In this document: in pieces, positions 12,931-26,400 of the stretch
Layout of the letters: each line of letters opens with the position of its first letter
Position numbering within the stretch: the first letter of the stretch is position 1
From: Camarhynchus parvulus
Taxonomy: Eukaryota > Chordata > Aves > Passeriformes > Thraupidae
Direction: 5' to 3'
Assembly (NCBI RefSeq): GCF_901933205.1
Contig: NC_044573.1
Location: 27,215,493 to 27,279,492, forward strand
DNA length: 64,000 nucleotides
The notes under the pieces: generated by a model
Database searches by the model: none
The model's input: the letters and a program-made list of their open reading frames with translations, nothing else
Told to the model about the DNA's origin: nothing
Program-made: the position numbers and the translations under genes

Positions 12931-15900
12931 GTTGCCTCTCTCACCATCAGGTGGCCCCTCTTGCTGTGTGCACTGCACACCTTGATCTCAGCACATCTAC
13001 CTGTTCATGTGACAGTAATAATCATAACTACTCTGAGATAGCAGAGGGTGCTGCTCCAGGGAAGACTAGATCATGGTGTAGGTCTTACGAATTTACTGCT
13101 TCATTTGGGAAACATCAGTTGAATATAAAGAAGCAATTGCATTGCCACTTTCTTCTCTCTTAATCTTAGAAGTTTCTTATTAGGGATATTCAAGTGATCA
13201 GTGTGACAAATTACTGCCTCAATAACTTTCCCTATGGGCACTGCCACAATTGTGCCATCACAAATCCAGCATTGTGCCAGGAGCAGACCAGAAAATGAAG
13301 TAGGACACACAGTTTACTTCTTAGCACTTTAGTCCCCAAAGAGTGACAGTGCCCAAATGCCTCAATTCATGGCCACCTGGAGGAACCAGGTAACATTCCT
13401 GCTTTTCTTTTTTCATCACTTACCACTTTGAAGAGGGCTGACTAAGGATCTCAGACACTGAAAACCAGACCTATCAGGTAATGTAGCACTTCTCTCTTTT
13501 TACAGCAACAGCATTATTCCCTCTTGGCTACTGTATTCTAAGCATATAGAATGAAGCCAATTATCTTGTCCTCAATAGTTGGGTGCTCTAATCTGCTTTT
13601 CCCTGTGTTTGGATCAATCCTGTCTTTTTTGAAACCTCTTTGAATCTTTCCTCAATTATCTTTATCAGTAATAGCTGATCAAAACTCAAAACTTCCACCA
13701 TGTGGGGAAGTCCAATGATGATGAAGTCCTAAGACCCTGCACTACAAATTTGAATATTTCTAACACTCCTCTGGTTCAGATGCAGCTAGAAGTAGGCACA
13801 CTCAAACAGCCATCCATTAAAGCCTAACCAAGGCTGAAATAGACAGGCTGTGCAGCTTTGATGTGAATATTTATTTCTCTGGTTTGTCTTAACTCCTGCA
13901 ATCTAACTCCTCCACCCAGCTATGTAGGGTGCTGATCTCACATCTGCATAAGATACTGACCAACCTCAGACCACACAAACTTCAAAACAGACATTCCATC
14001 CTCTCTGGAAGGATTCATTCAAGTTTGCTTTATAATTAAAAATACAAAAAATGGCAAAATAAAATACTGAAATTGCTTTTCAAAGTGCTTTGTACCAACT
14101 TAGACTGTATGCAACATCTAAAATTATAATTGGAACAAGATGCTTTTGGCTTGTCAAATTTAAAAAAAGGTTCAAAAACTTTCCTTGAAATTTTAAACAG
14201 AATACGCATGTGTATGTGAAATACAATTTCCAACACCAAACCTATTTGCTTGAAAATTTTCAGCTGTTTTGCTTCAGTAATTTTGCTCCTGTTCCCTGAA
14301 CAGCTGATTGTTTTCACGGTTTTCTGTTAATAAACAGCACATAATTAAAGATAAACAAGGTACCACTGCAGGATGACTTGATGGAAAAAGAGTTACCTCA
14401 GTGGTACCACGCAACATATGCAGGGCTCTGAATTAGATAAGAATAATGTGGTTTAGCTTTCCCCTGCAGAGTTTCAGTGATTCTGGTCTCCCCTAAAAAG
14501 AAATGAACAGAACTAGAGCCAGTATTCCCACTAAAACTCACATTGACAAAGCAGAAAGGACTTAATAAAACTGTACAGGTCTGTTCTACACCCTTTGCGG
14601 TTATTTCAGGTGTAAGTATTGAAATTTGGACTTAAACATGTTTTCAATACATGTTTATCTGTCCACCTGATTATATTTTAGGGGAACAATCACTAACTAA
14701 GTATCCATGTTACAATCATCTCAATCATTGTGTGGTCAATTTTGAGTGACTTTTCTTTTAACCTAGATTTTAAAAAGCAGTCTTTATAGCTATGCATAGT
14801 GAAAACAGTTTCTAAAAGGAATTTTGCAGGAATCTTTAGCTTTGAAAGCATAGATAGCCCAGAGAGATGTGTGCTCTCCACTCAGTACCTAGTGGATATT
14901 TCCTGTATCAGAGCATCGTGGGCACAGCTCTCAGAGAAGCAGCCAAACATTCATGAATTCCATGATCCCCTGCAGCACTACAGCATGGCAGAGAGGGGTC
15001 CTCTGAACGTGGAGCTGCAGTGGTGCAATGTTCATGTCACAAGCTGCAGACATCACCAAAGCAATATAATTTACTAAATCATTACCCTGTCTCCCCCTCC
15101 TGCTGCTTATCCTACAAGACAGTTCTCTGCCCAAAATGGGACTTCACCAGGCATGGACTTCATCTGAGGAATAGGGAAAGAAAAGCACCAGAACAAGATA
15201 GAAGGAATCTTCAGAAGTTGCAGCTCACCTCTGTGATTCCTTGCGTTTTCCATCCTGGAATAGCTCTGAACAACCATGCAGTGAGCAGCCTTTGTCCTTT
15301 ACAGATGGGACTGGTCTGGCCTCAGAAGCAGCCCACTTGGTGAATGCCTCTGCTACGTGAGTCCTGATTTCAACCTATCCTTTACAAGAGTATAGGCAAA
15401 CAAATGAAGAAAAAAAAGACAAAAAAAGAAACCAGACTATCTAGTATTGTCTCAATTTAAAAACCATGAGTGACTGCAAGAGCTAGGTACTTCTACAGCC
15501 AGCCACATTCCTAGTATCCCTGTATTACAGTCTGTGTAATTTGTAGTATGTTTTATCTATCCTTCAGTAAGTCCATCTGTACGTATGCTATAGTTACCAC
15601 AGGAGAGTTAAAAATACATCCTAGGTGTAGCAATACATAAGGCAGATCCTCACCAGTAAACTAGGAAATGAGTAATTCCCCACTCTCCTGAACAATTCTT
15701 CACAATGACAACTCCCTCCTTCCCACACACCTACACTCTCACAGCCTGGAGGAGCCGGGGGCCGGGGAAAGCTGAGCTTAGCAATGTTGTCGGGAAGCTC
15801 ATCAGATCCGGGCCACTTCCAATTAAAGGAGGGAGCAAGTTCAAAGCCTCTGCTGATCTCTGCTCTGAACTGGCATTGTGCTCAGAGACATCTGTGCCTG

Positions 15901-18900
15901 CTGCTGAGACACAAGTCTGCTGAGCCAGGGAAGAATGTGTACCAGCATGTCCCCCGTCAGGAAATAAAAACAGGATAGCAGGGAAACCCCAAACCTGCTC
16001 AGGTGGCTGACAGTACTGGAACACTGACTTGAATTAACAGGGGAAAAGGACAACCAAATCCAAGTGAACTACAGTGGCTTCTGAGCACTGGCAGAAGATG
16101 CTGAGGGGGAGCGAAGACCAAAGCGAGGAGATGCGCAGAGGGAAGGTAATCCTGGCACTGTTGACATCATCATGCTGTGTGGATCTGAAAGGTTCTAAGC
16201 TGTAGGCTACTTTGCAGCATTGGCTTTTTTCCCCTCCCTAAATGCATGCACTTTAAAAGTCTCTGGTTTTCAAATCCTAGATATTGTACTGGGAAATTAA
16301 GAAACAGCCTTCCAGAACAGTAAGGTGTTTCAGCAAGTATCAGAAAGACATGCTTGATGATAAGCTGTATAATTTGTCACATCATTTCCCTTCTATCAAC
16401 TGTTAGAGGATTCTGAATTGAGATACAAAATTGCTCAATTGCTGCCATTAGCTTGGGCCTGGATTTTTTGCAGCATCCATGAAATCTTCAGAGTCAGTTC
16501 ACTGACAAGAGATGGAGTTACAGACACACACCTTGTATTTCCATGACAAATACAGTGACAACAGCTGTGGCAGGTCCCATCTCTAAGCTTTATCTGGTCC
16601 TTGAATATCATTAAAGAAGGGAAGACAAGTGGGGAGAAAAGAGATATTTGAACGCTTGTGATCCAAACCAGCTTTCAGCAGAGGTAGGTTCCTACTGCCC
16701 TCTGCTGTAACATCCTTTTACAACTCCTAGGAAGGAAGCACGACTGCCTGACGTGTAATACTGGGTGTTACACCCAGATTGTATTAAAATTGTGGAGAGT
16801 GGAACAAGACAGTTAAAAACAATAGGCTTTGGTTTCTTGCTGCTGCTTTTAATTCTTGAAGTGGATATATACTTCCCAGATGTTGACCCAGGCTCTACTA
16901 AATTGCTGGTAAGTCTCCCTAGCAAAATATTCCCTTGAAGCTGCCTGAAGCTTCTTTGGCACTGCACAATCACTGCAGCACCAGAAACACACCAAATTTT
17001 CCTAGCAGCAAAATGGGATACTTTGACTGGACAACCCAAGTGGCTTATATATATTTTAAAAAGGGGGAAAAAAGTCTAATTCAACATCTTAATATAAGAC
17101 AGCACTATAACTTAGGTAATGAATAATGAAGAAAGGTCACCATGCAATACTGATGTGCATTTGCAAGTTGATCCATATTTACAGAATTCCTTTCAGCTGT
17201 TTTTCCAGTAGTTCTTGATGTTCCTTGAAAGCTTTGTAACTTACAGAGAGTTCTACAGAGCTGCCGGCTTATACAACAAAACTTGAACAAGTCATTTTTG
17301 TCTGTGTTCTTTCCCTTTACCACTCAAACACCAACACCAGTAAATTTACTGAAGCTGGCTGAGATATATCATGTTTCTTCTCTTGCCCCTACTGTTCATG
17401 CAAACAAAATTATTTCCTATAGAAAACACTATATATTTAAGGGCAGTACACAAGATGCATCTATTTAGTTTGACACCACAGCCCTTCCCCCTCCCAAAAT
17501 AAAACAGACGTCACAACGTTTGTAACATGACAATTGTAGCTTGGCAACATGCACATGTGAAAGATTGCATGTGTAACACTGTCACATACAGAGAGGCTAT
17601 ACTTAAAAACAAGCAGAGGCTGAGATTCTCAATGCCATCTGGGTATACACATACTTCCTATCAGAAGGAATAGGAACCGGACATTCCAATCACTCTAGTG
17701 GACTTGAAATTCCCTTCTGTGAACTGCTTGTGACACCAACATTTACTCCTCTTGTAATTTCATTCCTAAAGTCTTTGCAGTAACTCTGCAAGCAGCTGCA
17801 GTTAAGGGAGAACAGAATCCTAAGCCAAGGCTGCAACACATGGACACTGCATGGGCAAGGTACTGATCCACAGATAAATCCACACCTGCACATATCTACA
17901 CCCTCATACAAGGCTAACAAGACTCATTGCCTTTCTAATACCCTCTCTGAACTTTGGATCAAGTTTCCTCTATGAGCTGCTATCCCTTCAAAGAAAGGAG
18001 GACATAATTGCAGTTCTCAAATGGCCTGAGGCATTCAATTTCTTACTTTTTTTAAGGTCTGCATTCAACTTACATGAAAAGGACAAACAGTAACCTAATG
18101 AGGCATTTGAGTTATGGGAAATCCTGGGAAAAAAACCTGAGAACAGAGCCTGCAGGCAACTGCACAAATGCTAGTGAGATTTGGGATTCTGTGAGGTTTT
18201 CAGAATAACATCAAATGACTGGAGTAAATTTGCTCAAGGAATGGGCTAGATCTTTTTAAAGATCTGATTCTGATCTTAAACTGTGTTTGTCTGTAGTGTA
18301 GAGATACACAGGTGGATGCCTGTTACATTCCCCACTGTTAACCCTTTAGATCTCAGCAGAGCCTTCTTCAGGGCTCTTTTTCACCTTCTTAGCAAACAGT
18401 CCCACTTCAATAATTTTTCTGGGTGAGATTAAAAATGCATTTTCCCCACATAAAAAAATAAAAAATCCTGCAAATAAGAACAAGCTCTGGAAACTGAATT
18501 AGAGATTTGGAAGAGAGTTTTTCTGGAATCTAGGGTGTGGCTTTTTGGGGAAAGCCACATGAATTTCAATATACAAATACTCTTAATGACAAAAGGAACT
18601 ACTTCTGTGTTTAATTAAGTACACACATTGGTTCTCCACTAAATCAGTGGACTAAATCAAGGACTAAGGACTGCTAATCCATATAAAACCTTCATTCTAG
18701 GTTATATATACTTGAAGAATGTGATTGAATAAATTGGTCTGAAAGGCTAGAGTACCACTACTGTTCTACACTACAATAGTGCAAAACTACCAAAAGATAA
18801 AGCAAAAAACCAGTGGAACCCTAACATAAGTAAGCCCTATTGGCTTTAAAAGCACTACTGAAATCACAGTATGACAAGACATGTCAGAATGTTTCTGGTT

Positions 18901-20416
18901 TCACTTTCATCTCCAATTAATTCTCATGTTTGCACAAAGCCTTTTCTTTTTGAACATTTATTTCACCCACTAGAAAAGAATACAGACTCAGCATATCTTA
19001 AATTATACACTATTTCAAATCTTATATAATGTACTACTCGTCTTGGCGTACAAATTATTTCACAGAGTGATTACCCAAGTGGAAGGCAAGGCCTGTCCTC
19101 TTGCTCCCACAAGTTAATCTGATTAAACAAATCCATCTGAACAACTGATAGGTACTACAGCCTGCAGACTGCAAAATCAAAGTCCATGTAGCTACAATAC
19201 TTCTTCACCAACAAAGGCCCAAAACCTTTGATGAGCAAAAGGCAGAGGAAGCAGACCTGCCCTCTGCTGAAAACATCAGAGAGAGGAAGCAGTATCACCT
19301 CATTTCATCATTACAACAATAAAGACTCTCCCTGGGACAGGTCAGCAACATAAATGCAATCAAGGTTATCGTGAGTTTTCTTTCCTCCTCTTTAGAGAAC
19401 AGTCTCACAAGGGAGAGAGTGACTTGTGAGTGAGTGAGAATTCAATTTCTTCAGGCTGTATTGGGGTGAGGTTCCCATGGCATCATCTTCCTCATATACC
19501 CTCACACAGGTTCCAGCATCTTACACAGTCCCTGGAGACCTGGAGATGTTAGCAGTTTATCTCAAACACTTTCCAGAGGGGTAAAGAGGCAGGGACTGCT
19601 CTTCCCTGTCAGCAGAGGGTTACAGATGATGATAAATGCAATCTCCAAGCGCAATTCTTACTTCCACTCACTCAGTTGTATTGCATATCACCTGTCCAAA
19701 GTCATTTTCCCTTCAAAGGACACCCTTTCATTTCAGGAGGCAGCTGGCAGGTCTCCCTTCCTTAGTAACAGTCTTGAGATAAACATAAATAAAACTTCAG
19801 GTTGCTAAGGCTCCCAGGTCACCTTTTTCCCCCCATAAATATAGGATTAAGCTTTGGAGCAACTTTCCTGGAATTCAGATTGTACAGTGACTAGATACTG
19901 AACAGGATGACTACAATGAGAGGAGCTATTGGAAAGGGCTTCACTGAAGTTTCAACAGTCACATTATGCAGCTTCCTTCAGGATGCATTTTTTTAGTCTT
20001 GCAGGACTCAGACATGTCTGTAGGAGTGAACTAAAGAGGGCCTAAGACTGGGGCCAAGCACTATCACACAGCCGCTCTATTATTTTTTAGCACAAACCTT
20101 GACACACTTTCACCCATGCCAAAATGCCATTTACAAAAACATCCACATGTACCAATTCTACACTGCAGAAGAAAGATCTGACAATGCATGAACTGATTAA
20201 CTTACAACAAGAACTTATTGTAAGAGTGAGAGGGCAGAAGATTTCTGTTATCTGGACTTGCTACATCTCACTACAGACATTCTTTGGTGAATACTTCATA
20301 AAATACCTCAGACAACAGGAACGGACTGAGGTGAGTGCTTGATCTGAAGACTCATTATGTACAGGGATGTATTAGAGGAACTGGCTAGTAAGGTTAGTTT
20401 ATTATTTCATGGCTAT
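12931..20416. other. Intergenic DNA, no gene recognised
   Basis: No recognisable coding exon, RNA gene or repeat. A GC-richer patch with some CpG at about 15.73-15.95 kb could be a regulatory element or an unidentified exon, but no family match was seen. Confidence 0.65.
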
Positions 20417-20480
20417 AGAGAATCACAGAATCATTTACATTGGAAAGGACTTCTAAGGTCATCAAACCCAACACTCAAAC
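20417..20480 (-). mobile_element. CR1 3'-end remnant
   Basis: AGAATCACAGAATCATTTAC, then TTGGAAAGGACTTCTAAGGT and CATCAAACCCAAC, is the reverse complement of the terminal part of a CR1 3' UTR. Only about 60 bp are recognisable; the adjoining GC-rich DNA to about 20.9 kb could not be assigned. Confidence 0.75.
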
Positions 20481-23400
20481 AGTGGTAGTTCCTCTCTGGG
20501 TGTGCCTTCTCACCAAAATCAGTGGGAAGCGAATATGTGCAAGGGGACACAGACCTTTTCACCAGGAAGGTTAAGCCCACCTGCTCTGCATCACTGGAAA
20601 CACAGAAAGGAGATCATAGCAAGAGGTAGCTGCAGCCCTGGGGTGTGCAGCAGTACCTGTGGCATAGAAGCAGCTCGGAAAGGAAGATGCTGTTGCCAAG
20701 GCAACAAAAGAGTGCAGAGGTTCTGGGCATCCTCTCCTGGACTCCCCCAGAGAGTTAGGTTTTGCTCTGGCAGAGCCAGGAGGACAGGAGGCACTACCAC
20801 CACGTGCCCTCCCACAGGGCAGAACTCTTCCTCTGGGACACAGGGCTCAGCTGGCACAGGCAGTGCAACATCTCATCAGCTGAAGCCAGACAGAGTCTGT
20901 TTCTGTTTAGCTGAAGTTCCAGCTGCTTTCAGAAATCCCAATGATAAAGTACAAGCCAAAAGAAAGAAATCCAGATCCTATCTTTCAGTTTAGTTCTAAA
21001 TTAGCAACTGTAGCCCTTGAAATTGTTGCTTTTTTGCCATCATCCAGAGAAAATCAGTTGCTTGTCATGCCTCAATTAATACATGACCTGACAGGTTTTT
21101 TGTTGGGATCCAACAAAAGACATTCTGCAGATATTAATCATTAGACAAGCTTCAAATGAGACTTTCATGTTCAATAAAAGGCTGATCCCATGCAGTAGTA
21201 GATAAACCTTGATCCCAAATAGATGGCTTTTGTACAGTGTGAGATGAAACCTTTGATTTCCAGGTTTTTTTACTGGATACTACTTGCTAATGATCCATGA
21301 GGGATTCTGGCCAGAAAAGCTGACTCACTAGGGCTGGCCTGCCTCACAGCACAGCCATCACAGCACTGAAAGCTTCATGCTGGGAATGGCTGACATTGAA
21401 AAAGAGCATTTTTCAATGCCTAGGGCACTTAGTGCAGGCAGCATTCATTTCTATTTAGCTACTTTTCCAAGGCTTTCCATGTCCTTTCAGCAATACTCTT
21501 GCTGCACAGTAAGAATCAAAAAGAGTTAACAAATTATCTTTCCTGCCACTCCCTTTCATGGAAGTGAGACTAAATCCTCATAACTGCAAAACTGCTGTGC
21601 CTGGGGCTTCCGAAATGAGCTGGACACGTATGTTCCATCTGTTTAAAGAGTAATTACAGGGATCAACATAAGCTTCTTGCTTTTTATGGAACAACATTTG
21701 CTCTTGTTAGTGAAATAGCATTTCAAGGAAGTCAATAACTACAGAAATACATTGGTTGTGGATACAGCTACATTCTGGTAACTCTGTGAGTTTTATGAAT
21801 TTGAAATCAATGAACATTTAATGTGCCTGGCAAATTACAAGTTTTTTCTCCAAAATACCTGCTGTAACAACGGTTTGAATTAAAGCAGTATGTGATACAG
21901 GGCAATCACCATCTAATGCAAGACAATCACTTGCTTTAAAAAGATATTAACACACTGGTGCTTCATCAACAAATGGTTAAACCTCTCTACCTATCACACA
22001 TGGGATATTGACACAGGGGACATTCAGGAACATGCCCGTATGGCCAAGAGACAACAACAGATGGTACATGGCTGCAGTTAGTGCTCCAATCTGTGGCAGT
22101 TTGGAGTTCTTAAAAAAAAAGACAGTCTCACATTACCGCACATCATAAATAGAGTGTGAACTGTTGCAATAAAAGCATGAGGGGGCAGCATATTCAAGAG
22201 TTCAACTCTTTGGAAGAGCAAGCTAAGGAGGTTTAGAAATATACTGGGTCCAGGGTCCATAGACTGAACTCCAGGTGTTCAGGCTTGTGGTTCAATCCTC
22301 CAATCTCCCTGCAGCATCTCCACAGTCCTTATGAACATCATGCCAGGAGGAAGAAAAGCATGTGATATATAGATGACCTGCCACTGAAAACAGTTATGGG
22401 ATTTTTTTTCTGTTTCTAGACATTCTTACACAAGTAACTATTGCTGAAGGACAATTATTCTTGGGACAAACTAATTGTAAGTATAAGAGGTCATTATTTT
22501 GTCAGATAAAGTCTTGCTTCTTGGGTAAAAGAAGCATTATATAAATTCTATCACTATCTTTTTTATAGATTACACAACTCAACTGAAAAAGTCTTTTAGC
22601 TAGTAAAAGAAACATCTAGATGCTATTTTCCTAAATAACTGCAGTTCACATTTAAGTGAGTACAGGCCTATCTCTAACTTTGAAAGGCCACTTTGTCTAC
22701 TCTTTTGGCCAGCAGCACCACACATTTCAAAGATGTATTTGTTCCTTGGGGTTATTCACACTGAGTTGTACTGTTTATAAAACAGTATTACCAACTATCA
22801 CCACCTCCAGCTGAATAGCAATATGATAGGTAGCCTGGATACCAGGAAAACACTTGCTAAAGCAGCACAGAACACATTAACATACTCACCAGAGTATGCT
22901 AACCTTTACTGCAATTCAACTGCTTCTTTTAGCTTTGCTTTTAATGAGCTTGGGTGTCTAGGGGGGTTCAGGTTGGCCACCTAACCAAAGAAGTTGAGGG
23001 ATACTTGAAAATGTATATACATACACATAAACAGCTACCTGTAAGAAAGGATAGCAGCAGAAGCCACAAAATAATAAACACAAAGCAGAAGCAACTAAAA
23101 TAAAGGCAGATTTTCAGACTGAAAAAAGTGGATACATAAAGACCACCGTAAGTGGGTATGAAACTATACAACTAGCTTATTTCCCACCAGGCCTACAATG
23201 GTTAGTACTCCCAGACTGGAAATACTCAAGCTAGATGAAGCCATATGTGGACCATTTTCTTGGAAAAAAGGCTGAAACAAAATACTGAAACAAGACAAAC
23301 ATCACCTGCAGCACACCATTCTGCTTTTCCTATAGGAAAATGGATTAAACCAGTTCGTTTGCAAATATTATTTCAGAGAGGAATTTTGAGTGGTTTCCAG

Positions 23401-26400
23401 CAAAAGTTAGCAGTAGGCTCAGATGCCTATTTCAAAGCAGTATGTGTGCCATTTTAGTGCTCTCCCCTTGATTCACTTGCTCTTGTTTCTCTTTTAAGTT
23501 ATAGACAGCAGCGTGTACTATCTCCTACATGGACAGATGTACAGTAACTTCTAATATCACAGGCTAATGTTATGTAAATGTAAGAATATATGCTATGGGT
23601 TTTTAAGAAATGGGACATGTGCAAAACAAGTGCACAACTGAGTTTTAAAGAATTACAGACACTTGAAATTTGTGGACAGGGATAGCAAGAAGCACTTGTG
23701 AAGTTGTCCTACCTCATGGACAACATGTTGATATGGGATCTTCCACAGGTACTAACAAATGGTTCCAATGGGAAGAATGCAGACAGATGCCTTCATCCCC
23801 ATTTTTCATAGAAATTAACTCTCACACGCAAGCCCACTGCAGCATTCCCAACCATCAGCCCAGCATTGCCTAGGTAATCCTCTGGGATGTGCAAGTAATA
23901 AAGCTAAGCAAGGATCAAGATTTTTTTTCTTGTCTCACAATGCTTCTTCCTCTGTTGAACCAATTCGAAGAATTTCAGGCATCAGTTCCTCAAGTACAAA
24001 AAGACAAGGCTGGTATCTAGCAGCAATCAGCATAGGCAGATGAGCAGCCAACAATGCAAGGCAATTTAAACTTTGCACATTAACACCATGGCAGGTCAGT
24101 GCTACTGCCAATAGGACAACACCGTTGTGAAGGAAGAACCGCAGTGTTTGCTTCAGCTGCTGCTTAGAAGTGTTATTTGTGGGACAGCAAAACCACAACA
24201 AAGCAGTGTTTGATGTGGGCAAAGCTTGGTTTTGTTTCTTTCAGTGAAAATGAAGAAAAAAAAAAGAAATTGGATAAAACAAAGACTAAGGCAGAACCAA
24301 AGTTTTGGGGTTGTTCCAAGCAAAAAGCCAAAACCCTTTATCAGGAAATAGTGGCCAGTGTTGGCAGTACTGTGCACAGGACACTATTACTATTTTTAAG
24401 TAGGAATCTAACCCTGGCCACAGGCCTGAGTCAAGAACTCTCATCTTCACTCTAATCCTCAGTATCACTATTGTCAAAAACTCCTTTGGTATTTTTTTTT
24501 CTGCCATCATACTTATTTACCTTAAAAGGTTATGAGGCAGATTTATTGATCAGGTAAGGGTGGATTATTATGCAAACATAAAAGCAGGATAGGAATGAAT
24601 GAGGTTTGTAACAAAGAGAAACATTTCTTCTCCTAGAGTGTTAACATTACGAACTTCAGCCCCCCAGAAAAAGTCTTCTGCAGTTTGAAGACTAGAACAC
24701 CAAAACCAGTGACTCAAGATATTACCATAACCTGTAACAAACCTACATGTACAAACTGGCACACAAATACAGTTTGAGTAATTGGGTACAAAAATTACCA
24801 CATCCAAACCCCTTAAAAACAGCTAACCATAAATGCCTGCAAATAATTAGTTATTGATCATTAAAAAGCTGCACTTCATCTATCTTGGCCCACTTGTACA
24901 GGCCTGGGTGACTAAACAAGTCCTGGTCTTCCTTAAGGGTTCAAATGCTTATTTGCTGTGCACTGATGCCACCACCTGGCTGTTTTCATAACTCAATTTC
25001 CTGCATCTACTACTTAATTTTACTAAGGTTTTACTAAGGTTTTTCTTTGTTAAGGCAGCAAAAGCAGTTCATCCAAGCAAAAAATACTCAGTCCATTGAG
25101 ATTTTTCTGCTGTCACCTACAAAAAGAATACACAACATTGTATGGGAATAAACTGATGCCTGACAAGTATGTGATAGTCAAGCTCTTGCATGATTGCCAG
25201 AGGTGCCCAACAAGGTATGTTCAATGACACCTTCACATGCTGGCCACAAGCTTCAGAGCTTCATTTCCTCAGTTCAACACTACAGAGCCCTGAGGGCAAA
25301 AGCTATTTGTTCTTCTGAACTACCACCTACTGCTAGAAGAACGGAATATATTTTATTGCAAAACAAGTACATGCTATACTCTCATGCAGATGCTTGAACC
25401 AATAGTTCAGCAGAAAGCTGAAGGCATCCAATTATTCTGAGCCCAGCCTTTATTGAAGGCTCCTTTTTGGAGTTATCACACCCTTCTAGTTTCACACATG
25501 GCTTAGTTTCTTCCCTAGAAAACCACAAGTCAGCAAAATCTAAATTGTATTCCATGAGAATAACCCTCATGTGGGTAAACACAAGGCTCTCAGGGAGTCA
25601 CTGGGGCCTAGAACTTCAGGGATAGAGAAACAGATAGGTATGAGTGGATTAATACAAACTTCTCTTAGAGATTGAACACAGTCCTCTGAAAACTAAGAGT
25701 GCAGCTTAACCTAAGGGGCAAATATACACCCCAGTGTTGAGGAAGGCTGAAGGACCAGTAAGCCTGTACAGGCTGTGTTTCCACACGACACAAGCTCATG
25801 CTCACCCACCCGAGTGCAGAGAGTATCTGACAGCCAGAAGCATGTGAAAGCTTCTCAAAGGATCAGGCTGACCCTGTTTTTTCCTGCAGCTGGCTCACGA
25901 CTCGCTATCAAGAAACAGCATGTGCGAACTCTGGAGGGTCAAATGCCTCCTGAAGATATCAGTGTTCCCACCACCTTCCCAGAGTCTGCTGCTTCTGAGC
26001 CTTAGGGGCTCAGGCACACAGGCTGTCCAAGAACTGCTGCCAGGCCTGCGCTAAGTTGTAGGCAGCTGTGACCAGGGCTGTCTACAAGCTCTTCCCTCTC
26101 TATTCCCCCTTCTCATTTGTACCTTAGACCACAACTATGAACAGCACACCTTCCAGCACAGCCTCCCCTCAGCAACCAGTGCTTGAAATCTTGTCATACT
26201 ACCTTGTCTACCTCTCACTGGACTGCTACATGTTTGGAAAACCATGTCAGCAAGCAGGACAACACATCCTTTTTCTCCTGCCAGCACAGAGGCACCTAGC
26301 CCAAACCAGTCCATGATTGCAGCTGCCTACTGAAATAGCAGCTCTGTACCTGACATCCAAATCTCTAATCCTGCAGTGACCACACAGTGGTACAAGGCAT

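Noticed and set aside
12669..13163. 164-codon plus-strand open frame
   Set aside because: Mostly antisense to the decayed CR1 reverse transcriptase; not a gene.
18248..18265. Near-palindrome AGATCTTTTTAAAGATCT
   Set aside because: Central mismatch and a simple A/T core; expected by chance at this length.
20502..20993. 163-codon plus-strand open frame and its antisense partner
   Set aside because: Adjacent to a CR1 remnant, GC-rich, with no recognisable domain and no splice or promoter context; treated as chance or unidentified repeat.
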